The notes beneath the pieces were generated by a model, which worked only from the letters and a program-made list of their open reading frames with translations, was not told the origin of the DNA and ran no database searches. Below are positions 1-10,086 of a stretch of 52,345 nucleotides of DNA, one piece after another (position 1 is the stretch's first letter; the number at the start of each line of letters is the position of its first letter). The translations under genes were made by a program, and so were the position numbers. Source of the stretch: Trametes villosa (lineage: Eukaryota; Basidiomycota; Agaricomycetes; Polyporales; Polyporaceae); NCBI GenBank assembly GCA_002964805.2, contig PUDQ02000118.1:1-52345 (forward strand), written 5' to 3'.

Positions 1-1
1 C

Positions 2-853
2 GCCGCCCTCACCTACCTCCAGGACGAAGCCGCCATCTGGGGAACACCCTACCTCGAACTGGTCACGGAATCCACACGCGCCAAGCGCCCCTTCCAGGAC
101 AGTTGGAGCGAGTTCCGGAAGGCTTTCAAGGCGCGCTTCGAGACATCCTCTGAAGTGGTCGACGCGAAGAACGCGCTCGCCGCCTTGTGGCAGGGAAGCA
201 AGACCCTTCCCGAGTACGCCGCCAAGTTCAAGGAGATCATGGGCCGCACTGGCTATTCGGACGCCGACCTCCGTGACCGTTTCTATGAGCACCTCGCCAG
301 CAACATCAAGGACCTGCTCGCTCAGACCGAGCGCAGTACCGGCACCCTCGACGACCTCATCACCGTCGCCACAGACTTCGACTTCCGTGCTCGGCAGCGC
401 AAGGCCGAGAAGGCACGCGAACAGGGCAAGCCGTCCTCGTTCCCCCGCTTCGGCACCACGACCACGACCACGACCCCGACCACCCCGTTCAAAGATCCGA
501 ACGCGATGGACATCGACTCAACCCGCACCCGTGAGGCCTTCATCAAGTCGATGACAGGCAAGTGCTTCGGCTGTGGGTCGACCGCCCACAACAAGCGCGA
601 CGGCAACCACGAGCGTGACATCTGCGCGTGGTGCGGAAGGACGGGCCACCGCGAGGTGGTTTGTCAGAGCAAGTACATGGGTCAGCCGAAGAAGCAGCGC
701 GTGGCAGCGACCGAGGAGGAGGCTCCCTCGGACACCGCAGCCGCCGCTACCGAAGCAACGGTGTCGGCCAGTCAGGTCGACATCATCGCCCAGCTCCTCG
801 AAGGGCAGAGGCAGCTCGCCGCGCAGATCGAGGCGATGAAGCAGGCTTTTTAG
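2..853 (+). CDS. Gag polyprotein of Ty3/gypsy element (5' partial)
   Basis: The frame is open from base 2, so the visible part is about 283 residues of a longer Gag. It contains the capsid-like retrotransposon gag region (W-x-E-F-R-K-A-F near 105-130, then A-L-W-Q-G and Y-A-A-K-F). A basic, Thr-rich linker follows. Two Cys/His clusters come next, C-F-G-C-G near 571 and C-A-W-C-G-x-T-G-H near 631, typical of a nucleocapsid zinc knuckle. It ends at TAG 851-853. Pol continues in the -1 frame across this stop. Gag would form the virus-like particle that packages element RNA. Confidence 0.9.
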   Translation, partial: AALTYLQDEAAIWGTPYLELVTESTRAKRPFQDSWSEFRKAFKARFETSSEVVDAKNALAALWQGSKTLPEYAAKFKEIMGRTGYSDADLRDRFYEHLASNIKDLLAQTERSTGTLDDLITVATDFDFRARQRKAEKAREQGKPSSFPRFGTTTTTTTPTTPFKDPNAMDIDSTRTREAFIKSMTGKCFGCGSTAHNKRDGNHERDICAWCGRTGHREVVCQSKYMGQPKKQRVAATEEEAPSDTAAAATEATVSASQVDIIAQLLEGQRQLAAQIEAMKQAF

Positions 854-3800
854 ATCGGGTGCGCGCAAAGGCTACGACGCCGACACCCGCTGGTTTACGC
901 ACGGACATCCCCTCCCCGTCTATCTATGATTCGGTCTCCTCATGTACATTCACTATACCTGAAATAGACACGACCAGTTCGCACTTCCGCATTAGTGTGA
1001 ATCTCAAAGGGAGACACCGTAACGTAAACGCAGTAGCCATGATAGATTCCGGAGCCACGGGTCTATTCATCCATCAACGCTTCATCGATCAGCATCACGT
1101 TCTGATCCACCCCCTCGCGCGAGCCATCCCCCTTCACAACATCGACGGATCACGCAACCGAGCCGGGAGCATTACCCACTTCGCACGTCTGGAGCTAGGC
1201 CTCGGGTCGCACAACGAACGCACCGAGTTCCTGGTCACGGACATCGGTCCTGAGGACATCATCCTCGGACTGCCCTGGCTTCGGAAGATCAATCCGCAGA
1301 TAGATTGGACGAATGGGAAGGTTGAGGTCGAAACGGACGGTCGGTCGGCGACCCCCGTGGAGGACCTCCCCCCGTTTGAGAAGATCTCGGCCAATCGGCG
1401 CCTGAGAAGGCAATGGCAGAAGCTCGGAGTTCTGGAGGAAGCCACCGAGGAACTCTGGTGCGCTGCCGGGTTCACCTACTCCACCGAGCTCGCCGCCGAG
1501 GCCCACCGCGCTAAGCCCGCGAAGACGTTCGAAGAGATGGTACCGGAGGAGTATCGCCAATACTCCAAAGTCTTCTCGGAGCAGGAGTCTGAGAGACTAC
1601 CTGAGCATAAGCCGTACGATCACACCATCGATCTGAAGCCTGACGCTCCCGAGACCCTCCGGTCCAAGGTGTATCTGATGCCGGTCAATGAGCAGGCCGA
1701 GCTGGACGCCTTCCTCGAGGAGAACCTTCGCAAAGGCTACATCACCCCGTCCAAGTCCCCCATGGCCTCCCCTGTCTTCTTTGTCAAAAAGAAGGACGGC
1801 AAGCTCCGCATGGTCCAAGACTACCGAAAGTTGAACGACATCACCGTGAAAAACCGCTACCCGCTACCTCTCGCATCCGACATCATCAATCGCCTTCGCC
1901 AATCTAAGTACTTCACCAAGTTCGACGTTCGTTGGGGCTACAACAACGTACGGATCAAGGAAGGCGACGAATGAAAAGCGGCCTTCACTACCAACCGGGG
2001 CCTGTTCGAACCCCGTGTTATGTTCTTTGGACTGACCAACTCGCCTGCGACGTTCCAGGCCCTGATGAATTCCATCTTCGGGGATCTGATCGCAGCCGGG
2101 AAGGTAGCGGTGTACTTGGACGACATCCTGATCTTTAGCGCAACGCTTGACGAGCACCGCAGGGTCACCCACGAGGTACTGCGGCGGCTCCAAACCCACG
2201 ATCTGTTCCTCCGGCCGGAGAAGTGCGAGTTTGACCAAACCGAGATCGAGTACCTAGGACTTGTGATCCGGCAAGGTGAAGTCAGCATGGATCCCGTCAA
2301 GATCCAGGCAGTACGCGATTGGCCCCACCCCCGCAACCTCCGCGAAGTCCGAGGCTTCATCGGCTTCGCCAACTTCTACCGTCGCTTTATCAAAGACTTC
2401 GCCAAGATCACTCGCCCCCTTCACGACCTCACTAAGAAGGATGTCCCATGGGAATGGGGTCTTCGGCAGCGCACCGCCTTCGACAAGCTCAAGGAAGCCT
2501 TCACCACCGAACCGGTGTTGGTGACCTGGGAGCCTGAGCGGCCAACCCGGGTAGAGGTAGACGCCTCCGGATACGCGACCGGTGGAGTTCTGTTGCAGAA
2601 GCTGGAAGACGGGCTGTGGCACCCCGTGGCTTTTCGATCTGAGTCTATGACTGAGGCGGAACGGAACTACGAGATCTACGATCGGGAACTCATGGCCATC
2701 GTACGAGCCTTGGAAGACTGGCGCCACTTCCTGGAAGGATTACCCGAACCCTTCGAAATCATCACCGATCATCGCAACCTCGAACACTGGAAGACCGCCC
2801 AGAACCTTACCCGACGACAGGCCCGCTGGGCGCTCTGGCTCTCTCGCTTCGATTTCACGCTCACACACAAGCCGGGCACGGCCAACACGCAGGCCGACCC
2901 CCTGTCTCGAATCTCGGAGCTCCAAGTCAGTGATGCCGAGGACAATCGAGATCAGATCGTGCTCAAACCCGAGCGCTTTGTGGCCATTGCCACCGCGGCG
3001 CTTCGGGTAGAGAACCCGCTGGATGGAAGGATCAGGGAAAGCAGTAGGAGGGAGGCGGAAGTCCTGAAGGGTTTGGAAGCCCTACGGAAGGACGGGCCGC
3101 GGAAGTTGACGGATGGGACGTGGGAATGGGAAGAGGAGGGTGGGCTGGTGTACTACCGTGGTCGGTTGTACATCCCGCCCGAGGAAGGACTTAGGGAGGC
3201 CATCGTCCGGCAATGCCACGATGCGCCTACGGCTGGACATCCGGGCAAGCACGGGACACTGGAGTTGGTAAGCCGGCTGTACTGGTGGCCGGGGATTAGC
3301 GGGTTTGTCGAGAAGTACGTCCTCGGGTGTGACCGGTGCCAGCGTTACAAGGCCGCCGCGCACCCCCACGCGACGCTTCAACCCCACGAAGTACCTGAGG
3401 GACCGTGGGTCGTCATGGGCGTGGATCTCATCACGGGTCTACCCTCGTCGAAAGGGTTCAACGCCATCGCCACGTATGTCGATCTGTACAGTAAGCAAGT
3501 CCACCTCGTAGCCACCACCGACACCGTCACCGCCGAAGGGATAGGCGAACTGCACTATCAGACCATCTTCCGGCTTCACGGCATTCCCCAGAAGATCGTG
3601 TCGGACCGAGGACCCCAGTTTGCCGCACGAGTCACCAGGGCCCTGTACAAGCGCCTTGGCATCGAAAGCGGTCTCACCACGGCGTATCACCCTATGGCAA
3701 ACGGGCAGACGGAGCGAGCCAATCAGGAGGTCGAGCAATACCTCCGGATCTACTGCGACAAGCGACAGGACGACTGGGCGGACCTACTTCCTACGGCGGA

Positions 3801-4599
3801 GTTCGTACTCAACTCGCGGGTACAGACGGCGCATGGACAGACCCCATTCGAAGTCCTATACGGCTACCGACCGGACTTCACCATCCCGGCGGGACGCCCC
3901 ACGCAGATCCCATCACTCGATGCTCGGCTCACCAAACTCCGGGAAGCACGGAAGGAGGCGGAAGCGGCACTGCGCATGAGTAAAGAGCGCATGAAGCAAG
4001 CTTACGAAGACGGCAAGCGGAAAGCTCACACGTTCAAGGTCGGCGACCGGGTCTGGCTCACGGCCAAGAACATACACATCCATCAAGCCACGCCTAAGCT
4101 AGGACCCCGGCAGCTCGGTCCGTTCGAAATCACTGAACGGATCGGAGACCTCGACTATCGCTTGGCCCTTCCCCCCGCCCTCAAGCTTCACGACGTGTTC
4201 CACGTTGACCGCCTATCCCCATGGAGGGGGAACGAGGTGAACGGACGCTTACCACCGCCACCCGAACCCGTGGAAGTGGAAGGAGAAGTGGAATACGAAG
4301 TGGATCGGATCCTGGATAGCCGCCGCTACCGTAACCAGCTACAATACCTCGTGCGCTGGAAGGGGTACGGCGAGGGCGAGGACAGCTGGGAACCGGCATC
4401 AAACCTGACCAACGCACCGGAAAAGGTAGCCGAGTTCCACAAGCGCGCGCCCAGCGCACCTCGAAAGATCCAGGCCGTCGACTTCAAGAACCTTCCATGG
4501 CAGCCGCGGGTGACCTTCACCGACGCTGCGCCTCCGGACCGCGACTGGGAGGGCGGACGCTTCCCGGGCCGTGGGTCCATCAGGGACGATGGACAGTAG
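847..4599 (+). pseudogene. Pol polyprotein (PR-RT-RNaseH-IN-chromodomain) broken by one stop
   Basis: This frame is -1 relative to gag and overlaps its end. Visible domains in order: aspartic protease with D-S-G-A at about 1045; reverse transcriptase with Y-L-D-D at 2113-2124; RNase H starting E-V-D-A-S-G near 2556; integrase zinc finger (H and C pairs, about 3220-3350); integrase core with Asp at about 3424, Asp at 3604 and Glu at 3712, an exact D-35-E spacing; and a chromodomain at about 4288-4440. TGA at 1972-1974 interrupts RT at a position that is usually Trp in the family motif G-D-E-W-K, consistent with a TGG to TGA change. The rest of the frame is open, so decay is recent or minimal. 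Confidence 0.93.
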
Positions 4600-4610
4600 A
4601 GGGGGGGTAA

Positions 4611-5072
4611 TGTCGTGGAGACGACTAGACGCCCTGTATTTTTCCATATTTTTCCGCATTTTTCCTGCTTTTCTACGGCCATTCTACGGTACTTAGCACG
4701 CACGGGACTTAGAGTTAGAGTAGATAGATCACGTGACTCATCACCTGACCCCTACCTGCAGGTTGAGTGCATTGTGCGCACAGACCACCCCTACGTTTGT
4801 ACATGTTTGGCTCCCCTTGCTTAGTATATAAGGACCCCCTGTAGCGACCCTAGCCCTCATCTTGACCTCTTGGTCTTTGGGCTAGGTAAGCCTTGTTTTG
4901 TATTCGCTCTTATGTTCTGAATGTTAACTTGGTCTTTGGGCTAGGCTAGATTCGCCGTGAGAACCTACGCTCAGGTGTTGTGAGACCTTCGTCCACCACC
5001 CCGGGAGTTAGATCGTTTTAGTTTTCTTAGTTGTGTGCAGTACCTCGTCGTGCCGGGCCTAGCTCCGCGACA
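4611..5072 (+). repeat. 3' LTR of the Ty3/gypsy element, with polypurine tract at 4598-4610
   Basis: The LTR begins TGTCG directly after a purine-rich tract (AGAGGGGGGGTAA) and ends CGACA, so it has 5-bp inverted ends with the TG...CA rule. It is 462 bp long. A TATA box (TATATAAG) lies at about 4825-4832. The phrase TTGGTCTTTGGGCTAGG occurs twice, near 4869 and 4929. The element's other LTR is outside the window. Confidence 0.85.
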
Positions 5073-5189
5073 GGGCGCGTGTGTCGCTAACGCCGACGAC
5101 TGTGGCTTGCTCTTGCTCTTAGCCAGAAACAATGAAAGCCAAGGTTTATTCAACGCTCGCTTGGGAGAACCATGGCCACCCACCAGGAG

Positions 5190-5196
5190 TATAAAA
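5190..5196 (+). promoter_or_regulatory. TATA box of mini-kinase gene alpha
   Basis: TATAAAA lies 43 bp upstream of the ATG at 5239. The same TATAAAAACACGGCCGCTCAG context recurs upstream of copy beta (14425-14431), so the promoter was duplicated together with the gene. Confidence 0.6.
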
Positions 5197-5238
5197 ACAC
5201 GGCCGCTCAGCAACCTCGCCCCAGATATCCCAGTCACC

Positions 5239-5818
5239 ATGGCATATCAGCCGCCCACCGTCCGAGACGCCTCACCTACCCCCGGCGACGCCGACACTAG
5301 CCCTCCCACCGTCTCTTGCGGCGCTGCTTTCACGGCTGCCGATTCAGAAGAAAAAATCTTTCCGGGGGACACCCAACCCAAACGCGCAGACGGGGCCACG
5401 CTGCAGAAGCGTCCGAGTCGCGTCCGAGACGTCTCTCCCCGCGACCTCAGCACAATGGCCAACGCCTGGGAGCTCCTCGCGGGCATCTTCTGCGCCGTCG
5501 TCGGTTCGTGCACCTTGTCCAACCTCGCACTAACCCCTCTTACTATCCCACGTCATAGCACACAAGGAAATTTACGAGCGCGAGAACGAGCTGCACGGCA
5601 ACATCAACCCGAACTCGATCGTCCTCTTCGACCACCCGGGCGAGGAACGGCCCTGGGACTCGCCTGGCCGCACCGCGGGCGCGATGATCTACTGGGAGCC
5701 GCCGATTTCCATCCAGACCCTCCGCAAGATCGGCAACCCCGACCATCCCCAGCCTCCGCCCCAACGTTGCCGCGAGTACATGGGGCCGCCGTTGGGGTAC
5801 AGGCGGTATTACGCTTGA
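5239..5818 (+). CDS. Mini FunK1-like kinase fragment protein, copy alpha
   Basis: Two exons, 5239-5503 and 5559-5818, with a 55-bp GT-AG intron, give a 174-residue protein. Exon 1 encodes a disordered Ser/Pro/Asp-rich N-terminus containing R-V-R-D-V-S-P-R. It then runs into a helix (W-E-L-L-A-G-I-F) that continues across the intron into A-H-K-E-I-Y-E-R. Exon 2 has ELHGNINPNSIVLF, which lines up with the catalytic loop of basidiomycete FunK1 kinases (usually H-x-D-I-S-x-x-N-I). No N-lobe, glycine loop or VAIK lysine is present, so it is not a complete kinase. The loop Asp is Asn here, unlike copies beta and gamma. The kinase link is an inference from this motif. The intron position is the same in all three copies. 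Confidence 0.65.
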
Positions 5819-7604
5819 AGATGGGTTTTCGTGACCGGTGCTGGTATGTCTCAATGGGGAGTGCCATGTGTATGCAATACGTGCTAGCGCTACTTGAATG
5901 TTATGAATGACACGCACTCCGTGGGCACTGGGTAGAATCTGGATCTTTGCTCTTGCCCTTCGCACTGGCAATTCATGTGGCAGAAGCGTGATACATTGAC
6001 GGGCGTGTTTTCTTTAAGCTTCAAGGTTGATACTGGACTTCCGTACTGTATGCCCAAGAGAGCAGAAATTATACTTGTCTTCCGTTGGTTCGCAAAGTCT
6101 CTGGCGCGAGCTACTTACAGCCACACCACACCGCGGCCCACAACTGTGCCACAAACACACCGCGCTTTCCCACGCCACCAAACGCATGTCGTCGGGCGCC
6201 TCGGATGTTCGCCTGCTCGCTCTCAGACTCAGAGTCATTTGTACGCCGAACTCGCGCCCGTGCCCTTCCAGTACAGCTCTCGTTCTCCAAAGTACTGCAG
6301 GTCACTGGAACCCGTACAAGCCTTGCTCGGCTGAGCATCAGCTATGCCCACTCTCGCTACATCTAAAGCGTAGGAGGCCATGTAACGCGCCGCACGCGTT
6401 TCGCATGATCACTAGCACTCCCATCCCGATGCATGTCTCGGTGCTCCCGTATCTCTTCGCAACCAGAGCACTGTGTATGTCTACCTCCCCAACCAAGGTC
6501 CTGACTGTGGAAGACTGTCCGCTACCGATGGAGTTATGGCTGCTGGCGGCCCTCGCTCCTCGCAATCCGCTCTCCGCCACTCAAATGCATGCGAAAAATG
6601 CCGCTCGAGTTCTTGGTCTGCCCTCTCTGCGTCGGCTGGCTGAATAGTACTTATTCTTGGGCGTCCCGCGTTGGCTTCGCTGGCCGGTCCGGTTGTACAC
6701 CGTGTCGAGTCTTCTGGGATTTTTGCGGAGACCCTGTACACGGTAGATCCTGGAGAGCACCTCTCGCTTCCTTCATGGGCGACTCAGGCGTACCGTCTGC
6801 GTAGCACGCGCTCGACCTAGATGTGAGTTTTACGTTTACGCTCCCCACAACTCTAGCTGAGGATCGTACAGTGTGCTGATAACATTCGATAATCTGGCTT
6901 ACTCGTACAGGAAGCGCACGCATACACCTGGTCTGCCAGTTCTCGCCGAATATCTTCAGCTGCACGTCGTCTCTCCTTGTCCTAGGACGCTGGGCAATTC
7001 AATGTGTATCATGTTCATACGAGTTCGCTGCAACGCCACGACATGGCACTCCTGAAGCATATTTCTACCTCGGAGTGAACATGCAAGGTACGTCTCCCGC
7101 CCACCATCGCGGCCTCTCTCCTTGGCGTGGCTGATCTGGACGCGCATCCCCCAGGCATCGCTTTCTCTGCAATCCGCCCATACACCGCCCGTAGGTTCAT
7201 CGCGCTAGCGCCGGATCCCGCTCGCGGTCGATGGCGCCCTCAGCGAGCCCGCCTTCCCCGCGGTTACAGAGTCGTTGTAGAGTAGGAGCGCGCTCGCAGC
7301 GCTGCACGTAGAAGGCGCCCTTGAACTCTATCGCCTGAGAGGAGGCGCTCAGTGGGCTTGGGAAGAGCGCCCTCGCCTCGCGGCGCCGGTCTCCGATGTC
7401 GTGCAATTTCTCCACGCACACGCGGCATCCATGCTGGAGCAGCTCTCGGCCTAGTCCGTGTTGGACCCGTCTCTCGCGGCGTCGCATTCCTCGAGGTGCC
7501 GCCTTTTGCGCTGCCGCGGGCATAGCGCGCGGGCGGTTAGCGGCTTTCTAGTGAGGCCCGGATACCGCGCCTTGTCGTACGATGTGCCTAAGAGGCGGGT
7601 ACCG
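5819..7604 (+). other. Gene-free stretch with one dispersed promoter-like motif
   Basis: Only short, unsupported open frames are seen on either strand. The 15-bp motif CTTTCCCACGCCACC lies at 6165-6179, one of seven copies in the window. The copia-type element has inserted at the right edge, with the first CCTCC target copy at 7605-7609. Confidence 0.5.
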
Positions 7605-7609
7605 CCTCC

Positions 7610-7826
7610 TGTTGGAATTATTGCTTACGAGTATGATATTACGAGCGAGCGCGAGCTCGCCTTGTCCGCTCAGTCGTGTCTCGGACGCTCTTGTTTCGAA
7701 TTTTTATTGTATTCTACATGTATATAGGCGCTTTCGCGCGACGCAGTACCTCACGCGTTTGCACGGTCCAAACGCGATCTTTCCCCCGCTCTCGCACCCG
7801 CTCGCGCGCGCCCTCGTTTTCTCACA
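7610..7826 (+). repeat. 5' LTR of the gag-only copia-type element
   Basis: It starts TGTTGG and ends CTCACA. A TATA-like TATATA lies at 7721-7726, in the expected place for the LTR promoter. No convincing tRNA primer-binding site was recognised just downstream. Confidence 0.9.
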
Positions 7827-8104
7827 CAAACGCGTCTCCTCCGCCGAAGGATAATTCGCGCATCTTGCCTAGTGGGGCCGAAGCCACTCGACGACCTCGA
7901 CGACGACCCCCGCGTACCCGACGACGACCCCGCGAACCGACGAACGACGCCCCGCGAGCCGTCGCCCCTCGCTGCACTCGACGAACCCCGCGACGACCCC
8001 GACCCCGCGCGAATAGGCGCCGACGGCACGCGCTCACCCCGCACCCCTCTCGACGCTGACCCTGACCCCGCACCCGAACGACACCCCTCGCGACCGACGC
8101 CGCC

Positions 8105-8854
8105 ATGTCTCCGCCCTCGATTGCGAAGCTCAACGATGAGAACTACACCGAATGGATCATCGCGATGCAAGCCCTGCTCACGCGCAAGGGCCTCTGGGAC
8201 ATCACGTGCACCTCCGTCAACGACTCGCGCCCCCTCGGCTCTGACGGCTCGCGCGCCGTGAAGAACTGGCGCGAGAAGAATGGCCTCGCGCGCGCCGAAA
8301 TCATCCTCAATATCGACCCCGCGCAGTACGGGCATACCTCCAGCGCCTACGCGAACGACGTCTGGGAGGAGCTCCGCCGCGTTCATCAAGCGCGCGGCTT
8401 TGGCACGCGCATGGCGCTCCTGCGCAATTTCTGGCGCATGGCGAAGAAGCCGGACCAGGCTATGACGTCCTGGATCGCTGACGTCCGACGCGCCGCCCGC
8501 ACCCTCGAAGGCATCGACGCCCCCATTGCCGAAGAACATACCATCCTCGTCCTCACGAACGGCTTACCTGACATCTATTCCCAAGTCATCGTCTCTCTCG
8601 ACACGACCCCCGCCGAAGACCTCTCCCTCGAGTACGTGATCAAGCGTCTCATCAACGAGGAGTCCCGCGTCTCCGCATCCGCTACCGCTACCGCGCGCGA
8701 CCCCGCCGACGTCGCCCTCGCCGCGACCGTCAAACCGCGCACCCCCATCGAGCGCATCACCTGCTTCAAGTGCTCGAAGAAGGGCCATTACCAGCGCGAC
8801 TGCCCGCAGCTCAAGGAGAGCGCGAGCCTCGCTACCATCGACGAAGCGTGGTAG
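8105..8854 (+). CDS. Copia-type Gag (UBN2-like) with CCHC zinc knuckle
   Basis: A single 249-residue frame starts at an ATG in good context (GCCGCCATGTC). The N-terminus (L-N-D-E-N-Y-T-E-W at about residues 8-16) and the central helical region with W-R-M-A and V-L-T-N-G-L-P match the copia-type gag polypeptide family. Residues 220-233 form a zinc knuckle, CFKCSKKGHYQRDC (C-x2-C-x4-H-x4-C). The frame ends 16 residues later in a stop, where an autonomous element would continue into protease. It would assemble particles and bind element RNA, while enzymes would have to come from another element. A 262-residue frame on the opposite strand (7751-8539) is a shadow of it. Confidence 0.88.
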   Translation: MSPPSIAKLNDENYTEWIIAMQALLTRKGLWDITCTSVNDSRPLGSDGSRAVKNWREKNGLARAEIILNIDPAQYGHTSSAYANDVWEELRRVHQARGFGTRMALLRNFWRMAKKPDQAMTSWIADVRRAARTLEGIDAPIAEEHTILVLTNGLPDIYSQVIVSLDTTPAEDLSLEYVIKRLINEESRVSASATATARDPADVALAATVKPRTPIERITCFKCSKKGHYQRDCPQLKESASLATIDEAW

Positions 8855-8955
8855 ATTCAGGGGATGTGTTGCTGTACGTTTCGATTTTCTAACGGCCATT
8901 TTTCGTTCGACTACGATTTGTTTCCTTGCTCGCCCGCGTCTCGCTCGAGGGGATG

Positions 8956-9172
8956 TGTTGGAATTATTGCTTACGAGTATGATATTACGAGCGAGCGCGA
9001 GCTCGCCTTGTCCGCTCAGTCGTGTCTCGGACGCTCTTGTTTCGAATTTTTATTGTATTCTACATGTATATAGGCGCTTTCGCGCGACGCAGTACCTCAC
9101 GCGTTTGCACGGTCCAAACGCGATCTTTCCCCCGCTCTCGCACCCGCTCGCGCGCGCCCTCGTTTTCTCACA
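8956..9172 (+). repeat. 3' LTR of the gag-only copia-type element
   Basis: It is identical to 7610-7826 by eye over all 217 bp and is followed at once by the CCTCC target-site copy. Confidence 0.9.
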
Positions 9173-9177
9173 CCTCC

Positions 9178-10086
9178 CTCCACTCTCTGCAGCGGCGCCG
9201 TACACTGACTGCTCGCTATTCATATTCAGGTCGTCGCGTACCATTCGCCCGTCGAAAGAGATGGCGACCACAGCGCATCTGAAAACAGGCTGGCCATCGG
9301 GCTGTCATCGGGTACCATACGGCTCTGTTCTATGTCCCCACCTCCTCGTCCGGGTTATAGCGGTGGTGCACAGCTTCGCCGTGGACGGATCACACTCGTC
9401 GGCACCATGGAATTGGGGGCGCTTCTACGACTCGAGGGGGGCAACTCAAGGCGTACCGAAGCTGCAGTGAGCCATCATAGCCATCGCGACGCCGAAGAGA
9501 AATTTGCACGGCCTGATACCTCTGGAGGCGCTCCTTGAAAGCGTCGAACGCCGTCGGAAAGAGACTCCTGCGACGCAGGATTGGTATGCTCTGGTGCAAG
9601 CGATTGCGAGATAACGCCGAGCGGGGCCCCAGGACGTCCGCTCTGACTTGGGAGTTTTTGCAGCGCTTCCTTTGGCACGGGCTGTCCCCGACGTCATCCC
9701 GATGCCGTACCCGGAATAGGGCTGAATACAAGGACGTCGGCGCCATCGCCTCGTGGTGGCCAGTCGCCGCGTTAAGGGCGCTTCGGTAAACTCTGTCCAT
9801 GGGGGAGGCTGCTCGTACGCTGTGCGACAGGTCCGCAGCGTTCGGAGGTGCGTACAGGCGCGTATGCACCCCGCTACTCGGGCGTCACTACTGATGGGTA
9901 TAAGTACAGGGGGACCAGCGGCACACTGTCCCCAGCTCTCGGCCCCACATCTTCCAGTGCCAGGTGCACAATAATCTTCACCTTCCTATCCTTACCTTCC
10001 TACCCCCGCCGAACGCAGCGCGCCGGCCGGGACCACCGATCGTACTCACCCCGAACCCCACCCTCTTTGGACCTCACCTCCTCGCC
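9178..10086 (+). other. No recognisable gene
   Basis: A 159-codon frame on the minus strand (9390-9869) has no recognisable domain, and its composition does not set it apart from chance frames in this GC-rich DNA. The right end is the upstream region of YDILG-A. Confidence 0.4.

Larger units (their letters stand above)
1..5072 (+). mobile_element. Ty3/gypsy chromovirus, 5' end outside the window
   Basis: The order gag, protease, reverse transcriptase, RNase H, integrase, chromodomain, polypurine tract and 3' LTR is the Ty3/gypsy order, and the C-terminal chromodomain places it with the chromoviruses common in fungi. The 5' LTR and the start of gag lie left of the window, so neither the target-site duplication nor LTR-LTR divergence can be read. 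The pol frame carries one in-frame stop at 1972-1974, so this copy is probably not autonomous. The element ends about 170 bp upstream of the mini-kinase gene at 5239. Confidence 0.95.
7610..9172 (+). mobile_element. Gag-only (TR-GAG-like) non-autonomous copia-type LTR element, intact
   Basis: Two 217-bp LTRs, 7610-7826 and 8956-9172, read identically base for base by eye. They are flanked by the 5-bp target-site duplication CCTCC at 7605-7609 and 9173-9177. The 1.13-kb interior encodes only a copia-type Gag (8105-8854). No protease, integrase or reverse transcriptase is present. A purine stretch (GAGGGGATG) precedes the 3' LTR. Identical LTRs, a perfect duplication and an intact gag mean a very recent insertion, which must have been mobilised by an autonomous relative elsewhere. 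Confidence 0.92.

Noticed and set aside
7197..7523. 108-codon minus-strand frame
   Set aside because: Arg/Ala-rich with no family features. I considered it as a YDILG relic but the exon signatures are absent.
7751..8539. 262-codon frame on the minus strand
   Set aside because: It is antisense to the copia-type gag, has Arg/Gly-rich composition typical of shadows in GC-rich genes, and shows no domain.
9390..9869. 159-codon minus-strand frame after the copia-type element
   Set aside because: No recognisable motif, no paralogue in the window and no splice context, so it cannot be told from chance.
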